From positions 55,933 to 119,932 of the IMG/VR virus record IMGVR_UViG_3300035698_025127: a stretch of 64,000 nt of DNA; one strand, written 5' to 3'. Position 1 is the first letter of the stretch. Each line of letters begins with the position of its first letter. The notes below the pieces were generated by a model that searched no databases, was not told where the DNA came from, and was given only the letters and a program-made list of their open reading frames with translations. The DNA comes from a virus. Shown here in pieces: positions 41,327 to 49,601 of the stretch. A program made the translations under genes and the position numbers.

Positions 41327-41355
41327 ACACTAGCACATTTTTTTCAATATGTCAA
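41327..41355 (-). promoter_or_regulatory. Sigma70-type promoter
   Basis: On the minus strand: TTGACA (41355-41350), 17-bp spacer, TAGTGT (41332-41327), a weaker -10. It drives the rtcB remnant. Confidence 0.65.
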
Positions 41356-41363
41356 GGTTTATT

Positions 41364-41642
41364 TTAGTCTCCTGCCGAAATATTATCATGTGACAACCAT
41401 TCCGTTTTTTCACCGGAAATGATCGCGGGGTCGTAGGTCGATCCAATGGGATGTTGGTTGTTAAGTGGAGTTGCCCGCGGGGTATAAGCGCAACTACAAC
41501 TATCCGAATAAATACACCATATAACAATTACCCAAAAGATTATGCTACCAAGTGAAGTATTGTTTATCTTTGTTTCCCTTTTAACTCCCCTTTTAACTAA
41601 TTTAGCATAAATCCTTCTTTTATTTCTTCTTCTATTTGACAT
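41364..41642 (-). CDS. Basic membrane-anchored protein, 92 aa
   Basis: A very basic N terminus (SNRRRNKRR), then one TM segment at about residues 30-47 with Cys residues just after it, and a polar tail. It overlaps the previous gene by 11 nt. Function unknown. Confidence 0.58.
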   Translation of the reverse strand: MSNRRRNKRRIYAKLVKRGVKRETKINNTSLGSIIFWVIVIWCIYSDSCSCAYTPRATPLNNQHPIGSTYDPAIISGEKTEWLSHDNISAGD

Positions 41643-41922
41643 TTTTACTTCTAGTCATCATCAAAAACTTGTACAAAACGGCATTAAAATAAAGGTCAAA
41701 CGGAACTTTCGGGGTTTTGAAATTTACATGGAAGTAAAAATATGGTGCCACTAGCAATCTAATTATTGTCGTTATGCATAACGATACCATATAGGACCAG
41801 TAAATTACTGCAAAAGGTAGAACTAAGAATAGCCAGCTAATGCTGACTATCCCTGTAATATTCGCAATAATAATCGCAGCAATAAGCCCAAAACAGAACC
41901 GGATTAAATTGGCATATGTCAT
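41632..41922 (-). CDS. Multi-TM membrane protein, 96 aa
   Basis: Three hydrophobic segments (about residues 4-20, 24-44, 47-66) and a basic C terminus. Coupled to the upstream gene by ATGA. Could be a small pore or an inner-membrane exclusion protein, but nothing specific is seen. Confidence 0.6.
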   Translation of the reverse strand: MTYANLIRFCFGLIAAIIIANITGIVSISWLFLVLPFAVIYWSYMVSLCITTIIRLLVAPYFYFHVNFKTPKVPFDLYFNAVLYKFLMMTRSKNVK

Positions 41923-42218
41923 AACATAATCTGCTGTGCCATGTCCATGGCGGCCGGGCTTGTATTATCGGCCAGATCCAAGAGCCGTTCTCTGTTTCCA
42001 ACAATGTCAAAACAAAGTTCAACATAACACCTTGCATCGAAAAAATCCATGATATCACTTGCGTGAAGGGTTTCTTTTCGCCATGCCGGGGACAGACTTT
42101 GACAATAAGCGAATTTTTTCAGATCATTGAGTTTTTCCCATTCATCGACGGAAAACTTACCACAAGTTCTTTCAGTAGCGCCGAGAAAAGTTTCAATTTT
42201 GCTAATCATGTCTTTCAT
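41919..42218 (-). CDS. Hypothetical protein, 99 aa
   Basis: The ATG follows AAGGATAAAATAA. Helical, acidic, with three Cys. It ends in TGA overlapping the next ATG. First gene of a three-gene minus-strand operon with two membrane proteins. Confidence 0.6.
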   Translation of the reverse strand: MKDMISKIETFLGATERTCGKFSVDEWEKLNDLKKFAYCQSLSPAWRKETLHASDIMDFFDARCYVELCFDIVGNRERLLDLADNTSPAAMDMAQQIML

Positions 42219-42263
42219 TTTATTTTATCCTTAGTTTCGCATTAGGTAACTCATTATTGTTGT

Positions 42264-42292
42264 ACTATACAGCATAGATCTTTTTTTGTCAA
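42264..42292 (-). promoter_or_regulatory. Sigma70-type promoter
   Basis: On the minus strand: TTGACA (42292-42287), 17-bp spacer, TATAGT (42269-42264). Confidence 0.78.
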
Positions 42293-42343
42293 GTTTTATT
42301 TTACTCGTGGCGGTTTCCGCACATCGGACAACCTTCTTCATGT

Positions 42344-42616
42344 TTAATTGTTATAATGATATGCGCCTTTCTTAATGAGTTCGGGATAATCGAAGAAAAC
42401 CTGCGGCAAAACTTCTCGGCCTTCATATACTGCCCTACGGATTTGCCGTTTATGCATTGCGCACACATAAGCACGATCAAATTTGCTGTTAAGGTCGATG
42501 GGCTTTTTGCACAACTCTGAAATTTGTTCCGGGCTGCTCATCAAAGTCTCGTGAGACATCTGATAAAATTTTGTTGCCGGGGCGATAGCCTTTTTAATGC
42601 GTTTCAGAAAGTTCAT
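42344..42616 (-). CDS. Hypothetical basic protein, 90 aa
   Basis: The ATG follows GAAAGGAACC. Basic and helical. It is preceded by a -10 box TATAGT at 42664-42659 and the leader GATTGATTGATAAACTA, but the -35 is poor because it overlaps the divergent promoter. A CPMCG motif appears in another frame right after its stop. Confidence 0.58.
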   Translation of the reverse strand: MNFLKRIKKAIAPATKFYQMSHETLMSSPEQISELCKKPIDLNSKFDRAYVCAMHKRQIRRAVYEGREVLPQVFFDYPELIKKGAYHYNN

Positions 42617-42682
42617 TATCGGTTCCTTTCAAGTAGTTTATCAATCAATCTTGGGCTAACTATACCATAAAAAAATAAAAAC

Positions 42683-42711
42683 TTGACATAGAATCAACTT
42701 TGTGTTATAGT
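42683..42711 (+). promoter_or_regulatory. Sigma70-type promoter of the small-gene array
   Basis: TTGACA 42683-42688, 17-bp spacer, TATAGT 42706-42711. It drives the first run of array genes and overlaps a divergent minus-strand promoter. Confidence 0.8.
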
Positions 42712-42729
42712 GTGTTTCAGGAGAATAGA

Positions 42730-43098
42730 ATGAAATTGATAAGATTTTACATTAGAAAACCAAACGGAACTTTGCTAAATGGATTTCGGGTAAAGGGGCC
42801 AGAGTGTCCGATACTAAATACCTTACTTTATATTGATTGTTTAATGGGGGTGGGAGGACTATCCTTTGACGAATCGGCTCGACATGCTATGACAAAGATT
42901 AGTCGTGCATATGTTTATATAGCATTATATAAATTACCCGGCAATTATAAATTGTTTCAAGATATATTTAAAGGGATTACAGATACAGAAATAAAGTTAA
43001 CGAAAAAATATAAGAAAAGATACGGACATATAATGCGTAACATAATACATAATACATGGTCTTGGTCCCTGAAAATGTCCTATTTAGCACGCCAATAG
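42730..43098 (+). CDS. Array protein 1, 122 aa
   Basis: The ATG at 42730 follows AGGAGA. Architecture of the array family: a short strand region first (KLIRFYIRKPNGTLL), then a helix (ILNTLLYIDCLM), a second helix and a basic tail. Function unknown. Confidence 0.62.
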   Translation: MKLIRFYIRKPNGTLLNGFRVKGPECPILNTLLYIDCLMGVGGLSFDESARHAMTKISRAYVYIALYKLPGNYKLFQDIFKGITDTEIKLTKKYKKRYGHIMRNIIHNTWSWSLKMSYLARQ

Positions 43099-43122
43099 AC
43101 TACAAAACTAGAAAGAAGCTTC

Positions 43123-43608
43123 ATGAACTTTAGAAATAATTTCTATAAAATGCCGGATAGCTCGACTGTTACTACAGGCGTTATTGTGCCGGGGTTGACA
43201 TATCTAAATGCTTTTATTTTGATCGAAATGATAATGGCACGTGACCATTCTCTGGAATATTCAGTAAAATATGCTCGCAGATATTTTGCAAGAATCAATA
43301 TGTATAAAGCATTGTGTAAATTCGATGATCACCCGGATATACTAGACTATTTAACTAATAACATGGATCCTTTTGTACAGTACCGTTGCATAAAAGAACA
43401 CAAAGAATTATTTGACAATATGGTTTCTGAAATACAAACCCATGCGGATAAAATGGCGCTTAATCGTTTGCTCATGAAAATGAATAATCTTAGAGAATCA
43501 AGCTCATATTATTATACTGCAGGTACATGTGGAACAACAATGGCAACAATACCGACAACAACATCAATTACTTCAGATACAATAATAACTAATAATAGGT
43601 ATAGATAA
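43123..43608 (+). CDS. Array protein 2, 161 aa
   Basis: Begins with a polar N terminus, then the family helix (LNAFILIEMIMARDHSLEYSV) and a second helical unit. The C terminus is Thr/Tyr-rich and low complexity. It overlaps the next ATG by 1 nt. Function unknown. Confidence 0.6.
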   Translation: MNFRNNFYKMPDSSTVTTGVIVPGLTYLNAFILIEMIMARDHSLEYSVKYARRYFARINMYKALCKFDDHPDILDYLTNNMDPFVQYRCIKEHKELFDNMVSEIQTHADKMALNRLLMKMNNLRESSSYYYTAGTCGTTMATIPTTTSITSDTIITNNRYR

Positions 43609-43958
43609 TGTTAGATTTAAGTATTTATGACAAATACGAGACTATACCGTGGCGCATATTATGTTTATTGGCACAATATGACCAAAATATTGATAAACTA
43701 CTGTCAATTCCCGATCTTATAAACTATTTATATGCACAGAATATTCATTATTCCATGATTTTTATTTTTTTGGGCATTTTTCGTCAAGATATTAGAAATT
43801 ATATTATCGCAACAGAGGATTATGAATATTTATTTTCCAATGTAAATGGTACCTGGGCGCCAGTAGTCAGACAATACTGGAAGACATATGTGCGAATAAA
43901 TATTGAAGCTGATACTGGTTTGCCACTAGTTGATTTAGACTATTTAGGGGGGATTTAA
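43608..43958 (+). CDS. Array protein 3, 116 aa
   Basis: Coupled at TAATG. Helical family core IPWRILCLLAQYDQNIDKLL, then IPDLINYLY. Acidic with many aromatic residues. No known family. Confidence 0.6.
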   Translation: MLDLSIYDKYETIPWRILCLLAQYDQNIDKLLSIPDLINYLYAQNIHYSMIFIFLGIFRQDIRNYIIATEDYEYLFSNVNGTWAPVVRQYWKTYVRINIEADTGLPLVDLDYLGGI

Positions 43959-44314
43959 TGTCAATATCTGACATGAGAATGGAAATGATACGCAAAGTAA
44001 AGTGGATAGATATATATTTATCTGACGATGCGCCACCAAGAAGTTTTCAAAAACTTTATGATACCTTAGATATATGTTATTTGTTATTTGCGTTTGATGT
44101 TTTAGACAGAGAAGATTATCCTCGCTCTCTTATCGTTGACATTATAACTACTTATCTTTTAGTTCAGCCGATATTGGCTCATTTTATCTTTGCAGAATGC
44201 TTTGAGCTAATAAGTATTGATGAAATTAAGAATATTGATCCTTTTGATTCAAGTTGTGACGATCAAATTGATCTTTTTCGGAAATATTTATGTGAGGTAA
44301 ACGGTGTTACGTGA
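43958..44314 (+). CDS. Array protein 4, 118 aa
   Basis: Coupled at TAATG. The core LYDTLDICYLLFAFDVL, then YPRSLIVDIITTYL repeats the helix-pair pattern of its neighbours. It ends in TGA inside the next gene's start. Function unknown. Confidence 0.6.
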   Translation: MSISDMRMEMIRKVKWIDIYLSDDAPPRSFQKLYDTLDICYLLFAFDVLDREDYPRSLIVDIITTYLLVQPILAHFIFAECFELISIDEIKNIDPFDSSCDDQIDLFRKYLCEVNGVT

Positions 44315-44657
44315 AATGTGTCCGATAATAGTTGAATCACGTCATTCCGTTGGCGAATATTTACAATATACGCATGCATTTGAAATACTCTATATAATGG
44401 ATCATTTAATTGATATATACGGGTATACAGAGAGTCTTGAAAAGTGTTTTTATTATACGGAAAATATTCATCCCAGAATCCTCTGCAAAGCCTTTATGGG
44501 ACTATTGCCAGACCTTGAATATACTTTGCTAGATAAGCCCTTTGCGAATACGCTAGAAAATGTTATTCAACTTAAATCAAGCAATCTTATCTGGAGTATC
44601 GGATATAAAATTATATCTAAATTAGACAAGGAACTAGATAATGCCAAACCTATTTAA
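44304..44657 (+). CDS. Array protein 5, 117 aa
   Basis: A GTG start after TGAGGTAA, overlapping the previous gene by 11 nt. The core FEILYIMDHLIDIYGYTESL, then a second helical unit. Function unknown. Confidence 0.58.
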   Translation: MLREMCPIIVESRHSVGEYLQYTHAFEILYIMDHLIDIYGYTESLEKCFYYTENIHPRILCKAFMGLLPDLEYTLLDKPFANTLENVIQLKSSNLIWSIGYKIISKLDKELDNAKPI

Positions 44658-44961
44658 TGTTCCCTTTTGTTATGCATATCCTCCTGATGAACGCAATATG
44701 TGTGCACAAATTAGCGAGTATTTAACACGCGAAATATTCCCAAACTGGGAAGTTTCAAGCCCTCTTAGAGATCAACACCATATTATATTAAGAATATTAA
44801 TAGCATATAATTACCTCAAAGAACAGAAATTTTCAGCAAACGACATAATATACTATATACTTCGTCAGGAAAATCACACAACTAACACAAAAGAATTGCT
44901 ATATTTTACTATAGGTACAATAGACCGCGAAATATGTTTAGACTTGAAAAAAACAATATAA
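44641..44961 (+). CDS. Array protein 6, 106 aa
   Basis: The segment ILRILIAYNYLKEQKFSANDI, then IYYILRQENHTTNTKELLY matches array protein 9 (ILRILLAYEYLMTKNYPPEVI, then VNYIIYQEKSSNNIYEIIY) closely enough to show a gene duplication. It overlaps the preceding gene by 17 nt. Confidence 0.65.
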   Translation: MPNLFNVPFCYAYPPDERNMCAQISEYLTREIFPNWEVSSPLRDQHHIILRILIAYNYLKEQKFSANDIIYYILRQENHTTNTKELLYFTIGTIDREICLDLKKTI

Positions 44962-45063
44962 CACACTTTTCTTACAAAAATTTACTATTTAACGAAAGGC
45001 GATGTATTAGTATATTTCGTCAAATAAGTATGGATATAAGTCTACATGACCAATTGGAGAGAT

Positions 45064-45555
45064 ATGAATAATATAGAAATAGAACGACGTTTTTTTGTCA
45101 AAAATGGTATTTTGCGCAAAGAAGATTGCCCATTTTATTTTGAAATAATACAAGGTTATATAGGTACTATACAAGATATAGACAAAATAGTCAGAATACG
45201 CAAAACTTTAATGTATTGTGGCGACAAAATACATGAAAATTCTTATTTAACAATAAAGGGTGACAAAATAAACGGCAAAGGGTACGAACTCGAAACGCGA
45301 ATACTTGACAATGTAGACGATTTTTTCAAATTATGCCCAAAAGGGACTATTTTGTCAAAAACTCGGCTAATTGTACCATATAAAAACAGACATTTTGAAG
45401 TGGATTTATTTCATGGCAAATACGAAAATTTAATAATAGCCGAAATAGAGCTAGATGATATTAATGAAGACGTCGAACTGCCGTCATGGATAGGCCAAGA
45501 AATAACAAATAATAAACGATTCTCTAACTATAATCTAGCAATGGCACAAAAATGA
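45064..45555 (+). CDS. CYTH-domain triphosphate tunnel enzyme
   Basis: A 163-aa protein. The ATG at 45064 follows TTGGAGAG. Family signature near the N terminus: IEIERRFFV, an ExExR in place of ExExK (Glu5, Glu7). Tunnel strands with paired basic and acidic residues follow: VRIRK, YLTIKGD, YELETRI, LSKTRLIV, FEVDLF and IAEIELDD. CYTH enzymes cut inorganic or nucleoside triphosphates or make cAMP (class IV cyclase). The active role here is unknown; a nucleotide-signal function is possible. It interrupts the array of small genes. Confidence 0.8.
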   Translation: MNNIEIERRFFVKNGILRKEDCPFYFEIIQGYIGTIQDIDKIVRIRKTLMYCGDKIHENSYLTIKGDKINGKGYELETRILDNVDDFFKLCPKGTILSKTRLIVPYKNRHFEVDLFHGKYENLIIAEIELDDINEDVELPSWIGQEITNNKRFSNYNLAMAQK

Positions 45556-46049
45556 ATATAACTTTTCAACCATTATATGATATATGCCCAGCAGGTGAAG
45601 TTATAGGACTTGAACTTATATTGCCAGGCTCCTTTACGCGCGACATATCAGGGGAAAGATTATGGATATTTAACGAACTAAATGACATAACATTACAATA
45701 TAAAATCCATCCAAACGTACCAATAAGGACAGCATTCTCTATTTACGAAAAAATACCAAATACTTATAATGTGCTAGTAATGTTTGAAACACTAATAAGT
45801 TATGGGTATACAACACAAAACGCAATAAGATTTCTACAGAAATATATGCACCCAGTATCAATATATATAGCATTACATGCAATAGTAAATGAATACCTAC
45901 TATATAATGTCAAAAAGGATGTCCCATCTGCCTGCATGAACAAAAATTCGAGAGCAATCTATAGACGAGACCACCACTCAATTGTAAATAGATACGGAAT
46001 GCACAACGACCTGCGAAAAATTGCTAATAAAAGAGCGCTAAACAAATAA
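45552..46049 (+). CDS. Array protein 8, 165 aa
   Basis: Overlaps the CYTH stop by 4 nt (ATGA). A beta-rich N-terminal half is followed by the family helix pair (YNVLVMFETLISYGYTTQNA, then IRFLQKYMHPV) and a basic tail. Function unknown. Confidence 0.6.
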   Translation: MNITFQPLYDICPAGEVIGLELILPGSFTRDISGERLWIFNELNDITLQYKIHPNVPIRTAFSIYEKIPNTYNVLVMFETLISYGYTTQNAIRFLQKYMHPVSIYIALHAIVNEYLLYNVKKDVPSACMNKNSRAIYRRDHHSIVNRYGMHNDLRKIANKRALNK

Positions 46050-46060
46050 GGATGCAAATA

Positions 46061-46447
46061 ATGTCAAGCGACATATACCGCCTAAAACAAATAACTAAGA
46101 AATGCCTGCAAAATAATCAATTCATCAACTTTATGATCCCAGACATAAAATCTTACCACATGAAATTTATACTAAGAATATTACTGGCTTATGAATACTT
46201 AATGACTAAAAACTATCCGCCCGAAGTAATAGTAAACTATATAATTTATCAGGAAAAAAGTTCGAATAATATATACGAAATAATATACCACACTATAAGA
46301 CAAATAAATAATGAAGTAAAACAATATTTACTAGATAATTATACAATACGAAGCAAAAAATATCTTGAATATCATATACGTCAACCCATCATACAACTTA
46401 ACAGTATAATTGGATTAATCATACATAACACCATTCATCACAAATAA
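46061..46447 (+). CDS. Array protein 9, 128 aa
   Basis: ATG at 46061 after AAGGA. Paralogue of array protein 6, with an added basic and hydrophobic C-terminal extension. It ends the first run of array genes. Confidence 0.62.
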   Translation: MSSDIYRLKQITKKCLQNNQFINFMIPDIKSYHMKFILRILLAYEYLMTKNYPPEVIVNYIIYQEKSSNNIYEIIYHTIRQINNEVKQYLLDNYTIRSKKYLEYHIRQPIIQLNSIIGLIIHNTIHHK

Positions 46448-46518
46448 AAATTGACCCCCCCTCCGCAGTGTGGGAAAAATCGTTTGTTATTTGTAGGTAC
46501 CATGTATAGCATCATATA

Positions 46519-46561
46519 CCGACTTATGGTCCGACTTATGGTCCGACTTATGATCTGACTT
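46519..46561 (+). repeat. Tandem 12-bp repeats
   Basis: CCGACTTATGGT is present twice in perfect tandem (46519-46542), a third copy with one change follows (46543-46554), and a partial fourth to 46561. They lie about 75 bp upstream of the -35 box at 46636. The 46448-46688 gap otherwise holds only the promoter. Confidence 0.85.
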
Positions 46562-46635
46562 GATTGAAAACGAAACTCGGAAAAAGAGACAAAAAAAAGT
46601 CCTTTCAAAAAAAATTCTGGGAAATTTTTTTAGAC

Positions 46636-46664
46636 TTGACATTTTTCTTGTTTTGTGTTATACT
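46636..46664 (+). promoter_or_regulatory. Sigma70-type promoter
   Basis: TTGACA 46636-46641, 17-bp spacer, TATACT 46659-46664. It drives the membrane-anchored array protein. Confidence 0.8.
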
Positions 46665-46688
46665 AGTTATAACTTGAAAGGAATATTT

Positions 46689-47156
46689 ATGGTAGAATTT
46701 TTTATGATGCTCGGCGCGGTTATGCTCCTATATGTCGGCATAATACTATTTTCAATTGTATTTTTAATAATCATAAACTTTATAGCGCGCCTTGAAGCGA
46801 ACAAAAAAAGATACATTTATTTGTGCAATAGCAAACTAATTATTACTGACCATTGGTTTAAGAGACCACTTTTTTATACTGGCAAGCGTATTCATTGGCC
46901 TAAATTACATGCTAACAGCCAAGAGCAATTAGTATTTACGTTTGTTCATTTAATGGAATTCGGCATAGATTATTTTATAGACCATTTAATGGGCAGAAAA
47001 ACAGCATATTTTATGATTGGCGGGATTAATATTAATATTGGCAACTATATAACAAGATATAGTCAATATCATTATGCTAGTTATCTAGTATGTTATTCCA
47101 AACTAAATAATATTTTAGCTAATCTGGAAAAGGAATCGGAATATGATATTATATAG
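46689..47156 (+). CDS. Membrane-anchored array protein, 155 aa
   Basis: The ATG at 46689 follows GAAAGGA; the in-frame upstream ATG at 46560 is before the promoter. One or two N-terminal TM segments (residues 4-34), then a basic soluble part with a helix (LVFTFVHLMEFGIDYFIDHLM) similar to the array family core. It may be a membrane-bound member. Confidence 0.6.
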   Translation: MVEFFMMLGAVMLLYVGIILFSIVFLIIINFIARLEANKKRYIYLCNSKLIITDHWFKRPLFYTGKRIHWPKLHANSQEQLVFTFVHLMEFGIDYFIDHLMGRKTAYFMIGGININIGNYITRYSQYHYASYLVCYSKLNNILANLEKESEYDII

Positions 47157-47727
47157 CATAAAAAAACCTTTTGGGGAGCCGGTCATACAACGATGTTACA
47201 AATATTTTAACTTTGTGAAATTCATGGCTTTTTTGGGTCTTGTAAGGTATGTAAATGTCTTATATCCGTTCCCTGACGGCACGAAACATGTAAAAAATAA
47301 CAAAGAAATTAGGGCATATATGGTCTATTATGCTTTATTATATGAAAAATTTGACAGACGTTCCATTATTGAATTTCTTATTGTTTGGAATAATTTCGTA
47401 TATTATGATCCTTATTTGATATCGAACTTATATTACAATATAGGCGCATTCGATGTGAAATTTAAGACTGCATTTGAAGAAGTCGTGGGTGGAGACACTT
47501 ATTTACGAACTATTTTACGTTCTTTTCATTTTTCAGAACATAGTTATTTGTGCGCACAATCCAAAATAGTGCGAGAAATTATGACTGAATGTGAAATGCC
47601 GTATCATATGTCACGCTTACAAATAAATTTGTATCTCTTCTGTTGCGAACAGGAAAAAAAGACTGGTTCGAGTGGAGTAGGCGACAGAATTCTGATAGAT
47701 TTCCTTATTATGGCAAAGAAAAAATGA
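47143..47727 (+). CDS. Array protein 11, 194 aa
   Basis: Overlaps the upstream gene by 14 nt. N-terminal strand (ILYSIKKPFGEP), then family helices (AYMVYYALLYEKFDRRSIIE). Longer than its neighbours because of a basic C-terminal region. Function unknown. Confidence 0.6.
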   Translation: MILYSIKKPFGEPVIQRCYKYFNFVKFMAFLGLVRYVNVLYPFPDGTKHVKNNKEIRAYMVYYALLYEKFDRRSIIEFLIVWNNFVYYDPYLISNLYYNIGAFDVKFKTAFEEVVGGDTYLRTILRSFHFSEHSYLCAQSKIVREIMTECEMPYHMSRLQINLYLFCCEQEKKTGSSGVGDRILIDFLIMAKKK

Positions 47728-47734
47728 TTTTTTC

Positions 47735-47763
47735 TTGACAAATGAGTGACTATGTGCTATAGT
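47735..47763 (+). promoter_or_regulatory. Sigma70-type promoter
   Basis: TTGACA 47735-47740, 17-bp spacer, TATAGT 47758-47763. It drives array proteins 12-14. Confidence 0.8.
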
Positions 47764-47804
47764 ATTTATATTGAGAAGAATCTAAACTAACAAAGGACTA
47801 TTAA

Positions 47805-48275
47805 ATGTCAAGATACATAGAATTTACAAGATTGGGGCGCATTGAGGAAACTGACGAATGCATTTTAAATAAATACTCGTATGATCCCAATGTTGATCCG
47901 TGTAAACGATGCATGTTAGTTAATCCATTTACATATATTATTAGGCCTACTGCTCCAGACATGTTTTCTATGGAACATACAGTTGGTAAATCAGGTCATA
48001 AACTTGACTTACTTATTATGTTAGAAAAAATACTTACAAAATTGCCAGAGCACCAAGGTTTTGACAATTTAAGTGTGGTAAATTTTTTCTGCAATCGACT
48101 TGTACGAAGCGCCTCACTTACACGATACGTGGTATATGATTGGCTAGGCTTACTAATGGCAGATGTTAAACATTTTTGTTTTTATGGGGATGAACCAACT
48201 AAATATTATTCTGCTATCGCAAACGAAACAAAAAATTATTTGTCTTTGCTAGATCAGAGGAACATAAAAAAATGA
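47805..48275 (+). CDS. Array protein 12, 156 aa
   Basis: The ATG follows AAAGGAC. A polar N-terminal half with CKRCM, then the family helix pair (LDLLIMLEKILTKLPE, then LSVVNFFCNRLV). Overlaps the next start by 4 nt (ATGA). Function unknown. Confidence 0.6.
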   Translation: MSRYIEFTRLGRIEETDECILNKYSYDPNVDPCKRCMLVNPFTYIIRPTAPDMFSMEHTVGKSGHKLDLLIMLEKILTKLPEHQGFDNLSVVNFFCNRLVRSASLTRYVVYDWLGLLMADVKHFCFYGDEPTKYYSAIANETKNYLSLLDQRNIKK

Positions 48276-48604
48276 ATAACAAAAAAATAATCACAATAAT
48301 GAATAATACCTTTTTAGTTCCCGATATTAAACTCGATTTAGACGGAATTAGGTCGATATTTGACAGACAAGGATTTAATCCAAACATCAAATTGCTTATG
48401 TTATTAGATGTTTTTTTGACCGCAACGAATGACGATGAAAAAAAGGTAACAACTTTAATTGCTTCGACTTGCGGAATTGCGAACTTGCAGATCGCAGATA
48501 TAATTAAAACACTAAAAGGGAAAAAAATGAATATGTACTATAACCGTGACTCGTGGCCCATATTTTTTGCTATTAGTGACTATATAAAGGAAATAGAATT
48601 ATGA
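48272..48604 (+). CDS. Array protein 13, 110 aa
   Basis: Coupled at ATGA. Short strand region, then IKLLMLLDVFLTATNDDEKK, then ANLQIADIIKTLK, the helix pair seen through the array. Coupled to the next gene by 4-nt overlap. Confidence 0.6.
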   Translation: MNNKKIITIMNNTFLVPDIKLDLDGIRSIFDRQGFNPNIKLLMLLDVFLTATNDDEKKVTTLIASTCGIANLQIADIIKTLKGKKMNMYYNRDSWPIFFAISDYIKEIEL

Positions 48605-48990
48605 TTGAAACACTTCAACACGCAAAAGAAAATCCAAGTAATCTTTATGTAGTTGTGACTGCAAGAAATAACATTATTAACTATGTAACTTCAGCAGGTT
48701 CTTCAATTAAACTTGAACTATCGAAAATGAATGTCGTATATCCAGTACTTACAGATAATATCAACTGTGCTAATTCGTATTTACTAGATGTATTATTTAT
48801 ACTTTTGTTTTTAGTAGAACGTCCAACGTTACGCAATCAAGCTATTGCAGAAAAAATATTATGTAACCCAAACAGTTTGAGTGTGCGAGGATATAGCTTT
48901 GCAATAACAAGATTTAACTTGTATGCAGAAAAGTTTTACGATATTGATGATTTTTGTTCCCATGTTTTGAAAGGAAAAAAACTTAGATAA
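48601..48990 (+). CDS. Array protein 14, 129 aa
   Basis: Coupled at ATGA. N-terminal strands (LYVVVTARNNIINYV), then the helix pair (YLLDVLFILLFLVERPTLR, then NQAIAEKIL). Ends in TAA just before a 176-bp structured gap. Confidence 0.6.
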   Translation: MIETLQHAKENPSNLYVVVTARNNIINYVTSAGSSIKLELSKMNVVYPVLTDNINCANSYLLDVLFILLFLVERPTLRNQAIAEKILCNPNSLSVRGYSFAITRFNLYAEKFYDIDDFCSHVLKGKKLR

Positions 48991-49166
48991 TGGACAAGAA
49001 ATGCTAGTTATTTTAAGCAACAAACATCGGGCTGTCACGGGCCCATGAAATACCTTATGTATTTTGAGGCTTTAGCGCACTTAGAGGTAAAGGTAGTGAA
49101 ATAGCCCTTTGGGGTTAGGCCCATTTCCGCCGTCAATTTGTAATTATTAGTAAATAAGGAGAATAC
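48991..49166 (+). other. Gene-free gap with possible RNA structure
   Basis: No ORF. The sequence is locally GC-richer and offers pairings such as GGGCT..CAC with GTG..AGCCC and GGGCC with GGCCC, plus ATACCTTATGTAT. It could be a leader or structured RNA for the following genes; no named RNA family is recognised. No clear promoter. Confidence 0.35.
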
Positions 49167-49601
49167 ATGAAACATTACTATATAAAAAGTATGCCTGACG
49201 GCAGTATAAGATCCGTATCTAACTATAAATACGACAAAAGTTCATATTATATTGTAAAAAAAATCTCCCGTCTTTATGGTGCATTTAAGGCAAAACATTA
49301 TGATCTTAATTATGTCCCTAATTTACTTGAAATATTAACATGGGTAGAACAAACCATAGAATTTTGTCCAATGGGCAAACAATTGAATTTTCTTAATTCG
49401 ATTGGATATGATATAGCTTATCTTGTGAATATTTTGAGTGTTTTGTTTCCCCGAGAAGCTCTTATGATTTCTCAATCGCATATGAATTATTTTAATGAGG
49501 CTATACTAATAAGGTGGGAATCTTCTCTTTTTGTATATCATAACAAGATATTATGCGATATAAAAGAGGATATAGAATGGCGTTTAGGAGAAAGTTCATG
49601 A
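49167..49601 (+). CDS. Array protein 15, 144 aa
   Basis: The ATG follows AAGGAGA. N terminus MKHYYIKSMPDGSIRSVS is typical of the second half of the array (Tyr-rich strand, Asp-Gly turn). Then LLEILTWVEQTIEFC, LNFLNSIGYDIAYLVNILS. A close paralogue follows in an interrupted form. Confidence 0.65.
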   Translation: MKHYYIKSMPDGSIRSVSNYKYDKSSYYIVKKISRLYGAFKAKHYDLNYVPNLLEILTWVEQTIEFCPMGKQLNFLNSIGYDIAYLVNILSVLFPREALMISQSHMNYFNEAILIRWESSLFVYHNKILCDIKEDIEWRLGESS

